Source: Isoetes taiwanensis (taxonomy: Eukaryota > Streptophyta > Lycopodiopsida > Isoetales > Isoetaceae). From it: a stretch of DNA of 64,000 bases. Location: positions 8,715,107 to 8,779,106 of the forward strand of contig JAJEKV010000053.1 of assembly GCA_021234155.1 (NCBI GenBank), read 5' to 3'. The notes below the pieces were generated by a model, which ran no database searches, was not told where the DNA came from, and saw nothing but the letters and a program-made list of their open reading frames with translations. Made by a program: the position numbers and the translations under genes. Positions 33,320-42,946 of this stretch are shown one piece after another; positions within the stretch are counted from its first letter, which is position 1; every line of letters starts with the position of its first letter.

Positions 33320-33692
33320 TAGTGTGCTTTAACTCGCCAGCCAAATCCATTTGCCATGAATTGCATGCGCAGCGACTTACGGGCTTGGCCCGTCGGTCCT
33401 CCCTCTTAGTCACGAGCCTTGGGTAGGATCTCCATGTGTGATATATTGATCTTTGTCTATGCAGATATGTGAAGAACCATCCTTCGTGGGTCATGTGATG
33501 TTGATATTGTATCTTACGACATGTATGTTGCGCTTCAGCGGCTAGGTAGGCCACGAGGAAGGCGGGTAAAATGACCCCTTCATTCTTCCCACTTTGGAAC
33601 TCATCAAGGTTCGCGATTGACGCGTGGAAGGAGCCTTGTATCGGCATGGAGCTATATGGGTGTGGCCCCGTCATAATTCACAGGGGAGCGCC
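33320..33692 (+). repeat. Gypsy LTR fragment, 5' of a nested insertion
   Basis: The complement of this stretch matches 20700-20950 (GAGCCTTGGGTAGGA, GATCTTTGTCTATGCAGA, AAAATGACCCCTTCATTCTT, TCGGCATGGAGCTATATGG). It belongs to the same LTR family in plus orientation and stops at about 33692. The missing end of the LTR appears at 39064-39127. Confidence 0.75.
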
Positions 33693-35220
33693 CGTTCGAG
33701 CAGCGTTCCGTTCGAACAGCGTTCCCTAGGCTGCCACGTTCTGGGAACGTCAAGTTCCCGTTCCACACACTTTGTTACCGGGAACGGCGTTCCAAACAGT
33801 GTTCTCATATATGGGAACGGCGTTCCCGGTAAGTTCCCATTAAAAAAAAAAAAAAACAACACAAACTTCACGATTTTAAGTAAAAAAAACCTTGGTTCAT
33901 TTTTTTCCCCTTTGTTAGGGGGAGAGGCCGAGAACCCTTGTGACGGCGACACAACACCAGAAATCTGGCTTGTTTGTTGCTAAAGCTAGGCATTTCAAGC
34001 AGCAGGGTAGTGCCGGGTTGGGCACTGGGCATTTCAGATAGAGCATTTCGAGCTAATCGACCTCATTCTCTGCTAAATCGGCCTTCTCTGCTTCTGCTAT
34101 AACTAATCCCTGATCTGTGCCTGGATGCCTGCCTAACAATCGACTCCATCCATCTCTGTAATCGGCATATGTAATCGGCTGATCTAAGAGTTAAGCAAAA
34201 CAACAGGTAACAACAGTTTTCCTTTCATATTTGCAAGGTAAGACATCAATTTTTTTCATAGTTTATATTGTTTGATCTGTTTTTTCCATAATGACAAAGT
34301 TCAAAGCATTCTTCTGCTTCAAACGACCTCCTTTATTGGTAAAATGACCTGCTTTCTCAGACAAATTCGGTGCTTACTGCTGCTCACCTGTTCATCACCA
34401 GATTGATTAGAAACTTGTAAGTATTCTAAATTTCTAGATATTGTTTATTGCCTATTGGTTAGTTCTGTCTCTGTCAGTACCTTATTGATATGTGCACATT
34501 AAATTCTATTGGTCAAACACAAAGATGACTGTTTCAAGATGGCCAAACCTTAAATGTTTCAAGATTTCAAGATTCATTTTTGCAGGCTTTGCATTGTACA
34601 AGATTAAAAGAAGAGGATGATCAAAGATCAAAGAGGATAGGATCAAGATCAAACTCATGAGGAGGCAGCCGAGGAAGAAGAGACTGAAGACTTCGATGAA
34701 CAAGTTGTGGAAGAGCAAAATGAAGGTAACAGTTATATTTATTCTACTAAATTGTAGTTGCTTGATGATAGTTCTTATTCTTATTTTTATATGAACTTAG
34801 AATATGTTTTCTTCTTTTGCAGGATGAGTGAACAATCTCGTTGGAACTTATCTATGAAACTTATATAATATATATGCTGTTGAATGAAACTGATCTATGA
34901 ATCTTATGTCTTATTGCTTTATATTTCTATTGTTTTGGAAATATAGATGTAATACTATGTTTTCACATCTTTAATATAATCTTTTATAAAAAATGAAGCA
35001 TTTACGGAGTGGGTTGCATGTTTTTATCCACAAAGTAGTCTTCATGTATCCCTTTTTAAATTCTAAGGGTTCTACAATGATCACGAGGCAAAGGGAACGC
35101 CAAAACTGTTTTTAAATTTTGAAAATTCGAATGTTGGCCGTTCCCGTTCCGATCCGTTCCCGTTCCCGTTCCAAATTTTAGGTCTGCGTTCCCGTTCCGT
35201 TCCCGTTCCGGGTAACTATG
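33693..35220. mobile_element. Non-autonomous DNA element with GTTCCCGTTCC subterminal repeats
   Basis: Both edges are packed with GTTCCC/GGGAACG words (about 33700-33840 and 35135-35210), pointing to subterminal binding sites. Edges look hAT-like (CAGGGG at left, CCGGGTAACTATG at right), but I cannot match an 8-bp target duplication. Inside, short exon-like acidic pieces (EEAAEEEETEDFDEQVVEEQ near 34660) resemble the C-terminus of hAT transposases. Confidence 0.45.
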
Positions 35221-35668
35221 GCCCACGTTCCAACAACCCGAGAACACAATGAAGGCGCTGAGGAAAGAGACGATATGCACAAATCTCACAATAATATTAT
35301 TCACCATGAGAGTTGGAAAAACCCCAACCGTGGTTACATATTTATAGCCCCCTGCCACGTCATCGCCATCATCACACCCCTTCAATTGGGTATGCCCTTT
35401 GAATTTCATATTTGCCACCTAGGCAGATCGCCCTCGTGGCACCTACTGCATCATTACTGCATCACTGGATCGCCATGTCATCAATTATGCCAACTGGACA
35501 TGCCACATCACCATTTCTAGCACGTTAGTCTTCATGATGATCCCATCAAATTTCTTCTCCAAAGGGGCTTGAGTAATGAGCCCATCTCGTGCAACCTCGA
35601 ACCCAAGGTAAGTAAGGTTTTAATTTGTAATTTGTAATGGAATGACCCTATTGATGCTTCGAACCCTG
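35221..35668 (-). repeat. Long terminal direct repeat, left copy
   Basis: Starts GCCCACGTTCCAACAACC and ends CTTCGAACCCTG. The right copy has small indels (for example an extra TTTTTTAT near 39015). Confidence 0.75.
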
Positions 35669-36894
35669 GTATCCCTTAAATCGCTTGGCTTTTCTGATTT
35701 CTTCTGTCCTGTATTGCTTAGAGCCGATTCTCTTGAAGACTTCTTGTTGCTACCGAATCCTTACAGAATCTGCAACTGCTATAGCGGTCTTGAGGCCTAA
35801 TCATCAAACTTCAGCTGTATGGAGACAGTTCCGGCAGAGAACTTCCTTAACGCCTTGAATTCTCCTTTAGATCTGGCCAAATCAGCCCAGACCCTTAGAA
35901 TTGGCCTGTTCAGGCTCGATTTCTTCATAATCCAACTCTTGGCTATGTATATAATAGTTTTTTTAGCAAGGCAACGGCCAATTGACGCACAAATCTAGCC
36001 AGATAACTTGAAGACGCGAACTTGCTGTCGCCAGGGGTTCCTTCAGACCCGATTCTTCCTCAGATCGTTTTATTTCCAGGCTATTTTTGGAACGGCATCC
36101 CCTTCTCTATAGTTTCACCCAAATCGGCCTGTATGGTCGCGTCTGCTTCTGCTCCAATGTTCGTTCTAATTTTTGCCCTTTGTTAACCTTTTGTTAACAA
36201 ATCTTGTTCTTTCGGTTTTCTTTTATTTTTCAATGATTTTTTCCTTCAACTTGCCCCTTTATGCTTCCCAAATTTCTTCATTCAATGTTCTTTACCTGTA
36301 GCCCAGTTTTGTCACCAGCCATAGCTTCCAAGCACTTATCCTCTTTCGGGATTCCGTGACTTAGCCCCGTTTCTTTTCCCAAAATTTTCCTTAACATTGC
36401 TCCTTTGCATCCCTTGCATCCCTTGCAGTCTTCTTTCTCCTTTTCGGTTTTAATTTTCTTCTAACCTTGCCCATATGGCTACGACAATCCTCTCCCCTTC
36501 TTCCATGGTTATCTCTGCTTCCATGGTTCTTCCAAAGGTTTTTTCCCTTTAATTCTCGTGACTTGACCCCTTTTCTTTGAGGCCTTTATTCTGCCACGTT
36601 ATCTCCATTTACCACCATAGGTATTTTTCTTCTATGGGGCTCTTCTCATGACAACCCTGTTGCCATATCATTCCTTCCCATATCTTTCTCATGGGTAATC
36701 CTTCACGTAGCACATCTCTCAGGCTACTTGCTTCCTCTTTCCATATTTGCCTAGCTTTCTTCGCTAAGATAGCATGATTCCCCGAGCTATATTCTTATTA
36801 ATATGCTTTTTGCAGATTTTCGCCTCGATTTGGCAGACGCCATTATTGGGGAGGAAAATGTTCCTCGTCCCGAGGAACTCAAGGTTTTTGGAAC

Positions 36895-38196
36895 TTACCC
36901 TGGATCCCATAGCTTCCAGCTCACTCTTCGCCATGTAGAAATCATCATTCCTCCATGAGCCTCATGCTTGTCCTTGTCGTTCAAGTGCACCTTGGCTCGT
37001 AGATCCTTACGTTCCATCCATTCCAGCTCCTTATTCAACCAATTTAAGTTCTTTTGATGCAATTCCATGTAACCTTTAAACTTGGCTCCCAATAATATTA
37101 GCATATTGGCTTGCATTCCATTTTTGGAATCTGAGGTATCGTCTCCTTGACTTCCTAACTCCGGCCCCATCATAACAACCTCGTCCTTACACTTCTCCTC
37201 CATATCGGAATTAAATTTAAATTCCCATAGCCACTCCTTAAATATATCTAAATATTGGGAATCGACAGCCTTTTCGTCCGTTCCTTGCAGCTCCTCTCTT
37301 GTAGCTTCCACTTTAACAGATAACTCCACCATAACTCCCGACATGACTAGCTTTTGAATAGCATCTTGATCGCGTTTCTCGTCATCCTCTATTTCCTTCT
37401 TAATATGTTCATGTAGGCGTGTTGATTTGTTCTCTTTTTCAATCACATCCATTTCGCATATGTGCTCCTCTCCTTGGCAATCAACCTTATGGCTCACGTT
37501 AGCTTGATGTGGCTTTTCAACTAGCTTCTGGTCAATTGGTTGGTTCTCCATTAATGCTGGATCAAGCACATGTTGAATGGGCGCCAAATGTTGAAAGTCT
37601 ATTGTCTTTTCTTCTTCGACAATCTCAGGCCCCAAGTCTCCAATAGAACTTTCCTCAAGCACTTCTGAGGACGCCTGTGTAGCTTTATGGTAACGACACA
37701 TTAATAAATCATCAACTTCATGCAATTCTTCTGCTTCTTGTCTTGTAAGAAAGATAAGTTGTTGGCACTCCACACAAATCCGCATGTTCCTCTCATTGTC
37801 CAAATTTGTGAATATCTCCTTTTGAATGATCTCATCTTCTTGTGTATTGCAGGTCCCACAATGTGATTGGTACACAGACTCTAATGGGCAATATTTTGCA
37901 ATATGGCCGTACTGGTGACATCTCCAACATTGCACAGATTTTTTTGATTGCATAATGCACATCGTTTGTTGCATCTCGAGCACTTTCCCAGATAACTCTC
38001 TAAGTATGTCTTCTTTGAACTTATTTATGACCACTTTTGGTGTTGGAACTTCCATGAATATTGTTGACCTCTGAGGACAATGCGCTAATGCTGCAGTTCC
38101 ATGGGTTGCTACTGTTGTTGCGACTTGATGAAGATGGACTTGATCCACAATCAAGCCTTGTTGCATAAGAGCAAAGTAATCAATTTGTCCACTCAT
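36895..38196 (-). CDS. Gag-like protein with zinc knuckle
   Basis: An intact 433-codon frame from ATG (38196) to stop. Residues about 110-125 contain CWRCHQYGHIAKYC, a CX2CX4HX4C zinc knuckle that binds RNA in retroelement Gag. Before it is a helical part with FKEDILRELSGKVLEMQQTM. After it come two more cysteine pairs (HCGTC, CVECQQL) and a long acidic, coiled-coil-like tail rich in E, K and D. There is no protease or reverse transcriptase. It lies inside the element bounded by direct repeats at 35.2 and 39.06 kb, so it probably packages the element RNA while a partner supplies enzymes. It is one of the few long intact frames in the window, so the element may be young. A host zinc-knuckle protein is less likely given the flanking repeats. 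Confidence 0.55.
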   Translation of the reverse strand: MSGQIDYFALMQQGLIVDQVHLHQVATTVATHGTAALAHCPQRSTIFMEVPTPKVVINKFKEDILRELSGKVLEMQQTMCIMQSKKSVQCWRCHQYGHIAKYCPLESVYQSHCGTCNTQEDEIIQKEIFTNLDNERNMRICVECQQLIFLTRQEAEELHEVDDLLMCRYHKATQASSEVLEESSIGDLGPEIVEEEKTIDFQHLAPIQHVLDPALMENQPIDQKLVEKPHQANVSHKVDCQGEEHICEMDVIEKENKSTRLHEHIKKEIEDDEKRDQDAIQKLVMSGVMVELSVKVEATREELQGTDEKAVDSQYLDIFKEWLWEFKFNSDMEEKCKDEVVMMGPELGSQGDDTSDSKNGMQANMLILLGAKFKGYMELHQKNLNWLNKELEWMERKDLRAKVHLNDKDKHEAHGGMMISTWRRVSWKLWDPG

Positions 38197-38607
38197 AATT
38201 CCCTTCTCTCGAAATTTGTCAATGGCTCTAATGTTTCTTTTGCACTTTGTTCATGATGCAATTTAATTTAATTTATTCTTTTGCCTTGTCAGCGCTTCCT
38301 TCTTCCTCTCTTGAAATTGTAGATGACGCAGATTTCCTTCTTTCTTCGAATCTCTTCTTGCACTCTTCCTCCCTTCTCTTGAAGTGCAATTCTCTTTCGT
38401 GGCGCTGCCTTTCCACACGCTTCGTATGCTCCTCTTGGTGATCCGTCCTCTTGCTCGTGCAACAACGGCAGAGGGAGTTGGCCCGGCTTCTCTATCCGTG
38501 GCTTGGCTCCTCTTCTTCTACTCGTTGATGCCGGCCTTCACGAACGACCCCTTCCAACGAGCACCTAGCTTGGGTTTCCCGGCCAGTGCACCAAATAAAT
38601 ATGTGGA

Positions 38608-39063
38608 GCCCACGCTCCAACAACCCGAGAACACAATGAAGGCGCTGAGGAAAGAGTCGATATGCACAAATCTCACAATAATATTATTCACCAATGAGAG
38701 TTGGAAAAATCCCAACCGTGGTTACATATTTATAGCCCCCTGCCACGTCATCGCCACATCATCATACCCCTTCAATTGGGTATGCCCTTTGAATTTCATA
38801 TTTGCCACCTAGGCGGATCGCCCTCGTGGCACCTACTGCATCATTACTGCATCACTGGATTGCCATGTCATCAATTATGCCAACTGGACATGCCACGTCA
38901 CCATTTCCGGCATGTTAGTCTTCATGATGGTCCCTTCAAATTTCTTCTCCAAAGGGGCTTGAGTAATGAGCCCATCTCGTGCAACCTCGAACCCAAGGTA
39001 AGTAAGGTTTTAATTTTTTATGTAATTTGTAATGGAATGACCCTATTGATGCTTCGAACCCTG
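38608..39063 (-). repeat. Long terminal direct repeat, right copy
   Basis: Partner of 35221-35668. It abuts gypsy LTR sequence at 39064 (TAATGGGGGAAGAACTCC), giving one edge of the nested insertion. Confidence 0.75.
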
Positions 39064-39127
39064 TAATGGGGGAAGAACTCCTGTTTGTATACAGTGAGTG
39101 CACCGTATATGAGTAGGGGACGTCACA
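39064..39127 (+). repeat. Terminal piece of the split gypsy LTR
   Basis: Matches the end of the LTR at 20368-22125 (complement): AAGAACTCCTG, GTATAC, then GAGTAGGGGACGTCACA. Together with 33320-33692 it brackets 5.4 kb of later insertions. Confidence 0.8.
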
Positions 39128-40334
39128 CCTTAGATGCTAACTTATCAATCCATTGGAATTCAAGAATTGACCGAGCTGCACTTTGTGTTGCCAATGCTTG
39201 TTTATGTGCCATACAATGAATTGATACCAGCCTTGGGATTTAAGCTTTCAGCCTTGCCACTAATCCAGTTTTATGCCCTACCATGACGCTAGCACCATCA
39301 CTAGCAAACCCAACAAGCTTATTCCAATCAACTTCCCATTCCTTAAAAAGCTCAGTAATTACCTCCATCAAGCATGCAGTTGTACTACCTTGCAATTCTG
39401 AAATCCTATAAAAGATGGTTTTGACCTCTCCACCAGGCCTTGGAAGAACAACATAACAAATTAGATGTTTTTCCTTTATAATATCTGTGTTGTCATCCAC
39501 ACACATGCTAAAAAAAGGGACAGCCTGAATTTGCTTTTTAATGACATTTCTCGCTACATCTCTCATCACAAACAACATCTCCTTTCCACTAGTTTCATTT
39601 CTGTAAGAACCATAGACTTCTGGATTTGGAGCATATGGAGTATTCAATTTAAATAAAAGCTCCATCAAAGGCTGGTAATTGCTTAAAGCAAGAAATGAAA
39701 TGAAGTACCTTCATGGTAATAACGACTTTTTGCTCTTGCGCTCCAAATTGATTCTCCAAAGAACTCACCAATGGCTTCAATCGTTTGTTTTTCAAATTCC
39801 ATTCCATCTCAGCAGCTTTATGATCAGAGCTCTTTTCATGTTTCTTGAAGGCAGTTACTTGTAAAGTTCTGGCCCCCTTGGAAGCATACAGATTACTAAT
39901 CTTGGCCTTCTTAAAAGACATGCACCACTTGCATTTTATCCTTCCTCCTTCATTAAGAATCCAAGGATGTGGGCCTTGCCATTCTGGAAGAAATTTCCTC
40001 TTAGACTCATTCCCATCAGAAAATTCTAAATTGCAGCTCTTCGCTTCAATCTGCTCATCATCAACATCCACATCTTGAAGGGCCTCGTCCTCTAATTTAT
40101 CATCTCCAAATAGCTCTTCATACAACCTATCCCTTTCTTCATCCTTCTCTTCATCAATAATTCGTGGAATGCTGCTACCTTCTGCCGATGATGAGGCCTT
40201 CTTCCAACAAAAAGCCAATGTATTCTTAGCCATAGCAAGAGACAATGTTGATACAAGAATAAGAGATGGTGCTGCAGCAAGAATTCGTGATGTCTCAACC
40301 CTAATCGACTCTGATTTATACAAATACAATCCAT
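39128..40334 (-). pseudogene. hAT-type transposase, N-terminal two thirds
   Basis: First frame (40329-39649): an acidic head, then a TTF/BED-like zinc finger (WILNEGGRIKCKWCMSFKKA ... HEKSSDHKAAE). A shift near 39660 leads into a second frame with SGKEMLFVMRDVARNVIKKQ, FSMCVDDNTDIIKEKHLICY (first catalytic Asp region), then ELFKEWEVDWNKLVGFASDG (second Asp) and HKTGLVARLK. After an in-frame TAA at 39240 the frame continues with PRLVSIHCMAHKQALATQ to about 39136. This is the order of plant/animal hAT proteins of the TTF-finger, ZNF862-like kind. The rest of the catalytic domain and the hAT dimerisation region are missing where the gypsy LTR end begins (39127). Confidence 0.8.
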
Positions 40335-40958
40335 GATGACTGCCGTTGAAGGAGCAAGATTCTGATCTCTGAATCTAATTAATAGGAGTGGATGCAGAGG
40401 AGGTTGGCCGCTGGACTGCGCATAGGGAATCAGGATTCAGTGATCATTTTTTCTTTCTAAAATTTAACGTATAACTTAAAAGGGATATATTAAATAAAGG
40501 CTTCTATGTAAATATAGGAAATAATTGGGGATCTATATTAAAAATAAAAGGTGTATATGAGGCTCTTAATAAGGAAAGGAATATTCAGAGAATATTCCTG
40601 GAAACCACTTTTCAAAATTTGGTTTTCTGATGTAAACCTTATCCCTGTTGGTAGTCCCTACAACCCAAGTCGCCCGGGTTGCTATTTTGATCCCTGGTCA
40701 TACCTCATTAATCCTAGAGATGCGCAATGTAAACACACAATGGCTTCGAGATCATTTCTCATTAATCGCTATTTTTCGCACAGATCTATAAGGCATGTAG
40801 TTAACAATTGCTTTTGATATTACAGAATTGCATATTTTTCCACGTGCTTTTGTAGGATGTTCATCCCAGTTACATTACAAAAGTTAAGTTTGTAATACTA
40901 GTTTGTAATTCGACAAACAACGCGATCTCCAGATCTCATCAAATGATCCATTTCTGAG
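40335..40958. other. Stretch upstream of the SNARE exons
   Basis: AT-rich, no exon I can assign to the missing N-terminus of the SYP7-like gene. Confidence 0.4.
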
Positions 40959-42946
40959 CTCTATACCATCATTGAAGGGGACATTGAAGCTGCCCTCCAG
41001 GTAAATTTTTCTTAGCTTTTCTCAGCTTCATTCATAAAAATGCACCTTTGAGCTTTCGTCAGATAAGGATTCGAGTCACTTGATGAAGTAGAAATGGTTC
41101 TATTGTAAGATCAGAATTTTGACCGGTTCCAGGGTTAGGATTTCTTACGATCCAGCTGTTTGAAGTTTTGTTTTCCTTGGTTTGCCAGAAAGCCCGTGAT
41201 GCGCAGGCTGAGAAAAGCAAAGCAGTTGTGGCCACAATTAATGCAGAAATACGCCGTTCAAAGGCAACGTTGAGGGGCGAGATCCCAAAGCTTCAGAGAT
41301 TGGCCGATAAAAAGGTACACTTCATTGGTTCAGAGACTGTTAATTCTTAAGACCTTCAAAAACGTGTCCTGTCCACTCGTATGAGCTTCCTGAAGTTGGT
41401 CGTCATGAAGATAAATATAAACAGCCCTAGTATGCTATTGTGCTTCTGTGTAATATATTGTTGAAATGTGTATGGCAGGTGAAAGGGCTTTCGAAGGAGG
41501 AACTAGCAGCACGGCCAGACCTTGTTTTGGCTCTTGCTGAGAAGATAGATTTTTCTTCCAGAAGGGCCAACCATGGGCAATAAACGAAATGCAGCTTCTA
41601 ATAATCGAATGGAGATTAGGATAGATTGGAATGATTCTGTTAACCCAGTTAAATATTATACATTGTTTGGGCTCATCTTTCAAACATTGAACTGCAATAA
41701 AACTAGTAAAGCACATTTTTTTTGGGAATTTCTACAAGTGGCAAGAGTTCTTTTAAGAAAAGTCAGAGGCACTAGTCAACAGGAGGAACTTTGTAGCTGT
41801 GAAAAGTGTAGAAATATAATTCTCAAGGTCTGGATTATTTTTAAAATGGAGCAGTGTCTCAAGCGCAAAGTTGATGCTGGTGGACACTTTTGTATTGCTG
41901 CTAGCAGGCAATGAGGAAGAAAGAGGAATGTATTATCACAGTCAGCACCATAATGAAATGATTAGTGATTGCTTTACAATTTTGGTTGCATGGACTTTGG
42001 AGGCAGAAGATTAGTGCCTATCAAGTGGGGTGGACAAAAGTGTAACGGAGGTGGGTAAGTTAGATTTAAGCTAGAATTTTAGGCGCTAACATGTGGCAAG
42101 AAGACTAAAGAAACTTGAGTGAGCTACAAGTTGGAATTTGAATGTTGTGGTAGCGGATACGCAAAACTTGTGTTTGAGTTTGTGTATTGTTTGGCTCTTT
42201 TATGGAAGATAAGAACTGTTTTTTGGGATCAGTGGGCACTATTCTTGTTTGCCACCACACATGATGTGTTACAGCATTATGTTAATAGGCTTTGGATCTT
42301 GCAGCGGATATGATGCGTTCAGATCAATATGATCATTCAGAGGAGTCTAATGCCTTTCGATCAGAGTATGACATGCATCCAGGCAGGTATATTGTTGTAA
42401 TAGCAAGGTATCCTTTGCAGTTAAGTAAGAGATATAATATTTTAATTTTGCATGTGGATACAGGATCAAGGATTAGATGTCATTTCAGAAGGCTTATCAA
42501 CTCTAAAGAACATGGCACAGGATATTAATGAGGTCTGCCAGACTAGATTTTTTCTATATGTGCATTTAAATGGTGTAACATAATGGACCTGTGAATTGGA
42601 ACCTGCAGGAATTGGACAAACAAGAACCTTTTCTGGACGAAATTGATACCAAAGTAAGCCTTCTGGCATGCGTAGCATACAGCGTTGGGGATTTGGGCTC
42701 CCTACTAAATTTGTCCTTCCATTTGTAATAGGTTGACAAGGCAACAGGTGACCTGAAGAACACAAATACTAGATTGAAACACACAGTTACACAGGTGCGC
42801 ATAAGCTAAATTCAGCTATTTGTTTTTATGTTCTATATTCTGATATATGCTAGCTATTGCTGCAGCCGCGTTCGAGTCGGAATTTTTGCATTGATATTAT
42901 TCTGCTTTGCGTCATCCTCGGTATCGCGGATTATTTGTACAAGTAA
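40959..42946 (+). pseudogene. SYP71: SYP7-family Qc-SNARE (SYP71-like), first exon not found
   Basis: Exons by similarity to plant SYP71: 40959-41000 (LYTIIEGDIEAALQ), 41189-41314 (KARDAQAEKS ... ATINAEIRRSKA ... EIPKLQRLADKK), from 41479 (VKGLSKEELAARPDLVLAL), 42305-42386 (SDQYDHSEESNAFRSEYDM), 42464-42532 (DQGLDVISEGLSTLKNMAQD), 42609-42653 (ELDKQEPFLDEIDTK), 42732-42794 (VDKATGDLKNTNTRLKHT), 42866-42946 (FCIDIILLCVILG tail anchor, stop TAA). Borders are GT-AG. SYP7 proteins are plant-specific membrane-fusion SNAREs of the ER/plasma membrane; the last exons carry the SNARE helix and C-terminal anchor. Missing: the first exon, and the linker exon after 41560, where the frame meets TAA at 41581. 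Exon 42305-42386 ends out of phase with the next. Either a decayed copy or a real gene with assembly errors; the SNARE-helix exons are very well preserved. Confidence 0.85.

Larger units (their letters stand above)
35221..39063 (-). mobile_element. Non-autonomous LTR retroelement
   Basis: Direct repeats 35221-35668 and 38608-39063 (about 450 bp, near-identical, sharing CGAGAACACAATGAAGGCGC) flank an internal region with a gag-like ORF on the minus strand and no pol. Next to the right repeat, at 38576-38595, the minus strand reads TTTGGTGCACTGGCCGGGAA, which resembles the PBS of Tat/Athila-type elements, supporting minus orientation. The left repeat lacks the last few bases. The T-rich 35.7-36.8 kb part holds no gene. 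Confidence 0.6.

Noticed and set aside
33624-33983. 119-codon plus-strand frame
   Set aside because: Crosses the junction between an LTR fragment and another element; chance frame.
33693-39063. One large hAT element with CAGGG ... CCCTG ends
   Set aside because: The termini share only five bases and the flanks show no 8-bp duplication; the right end is better explained as the edge of an LTR-type repeat.
38247-39066. Plus-strand frames of 64-142 codons
   Set aside because: They run antisense to the gag-like element and through its terminal repeat; no domain.
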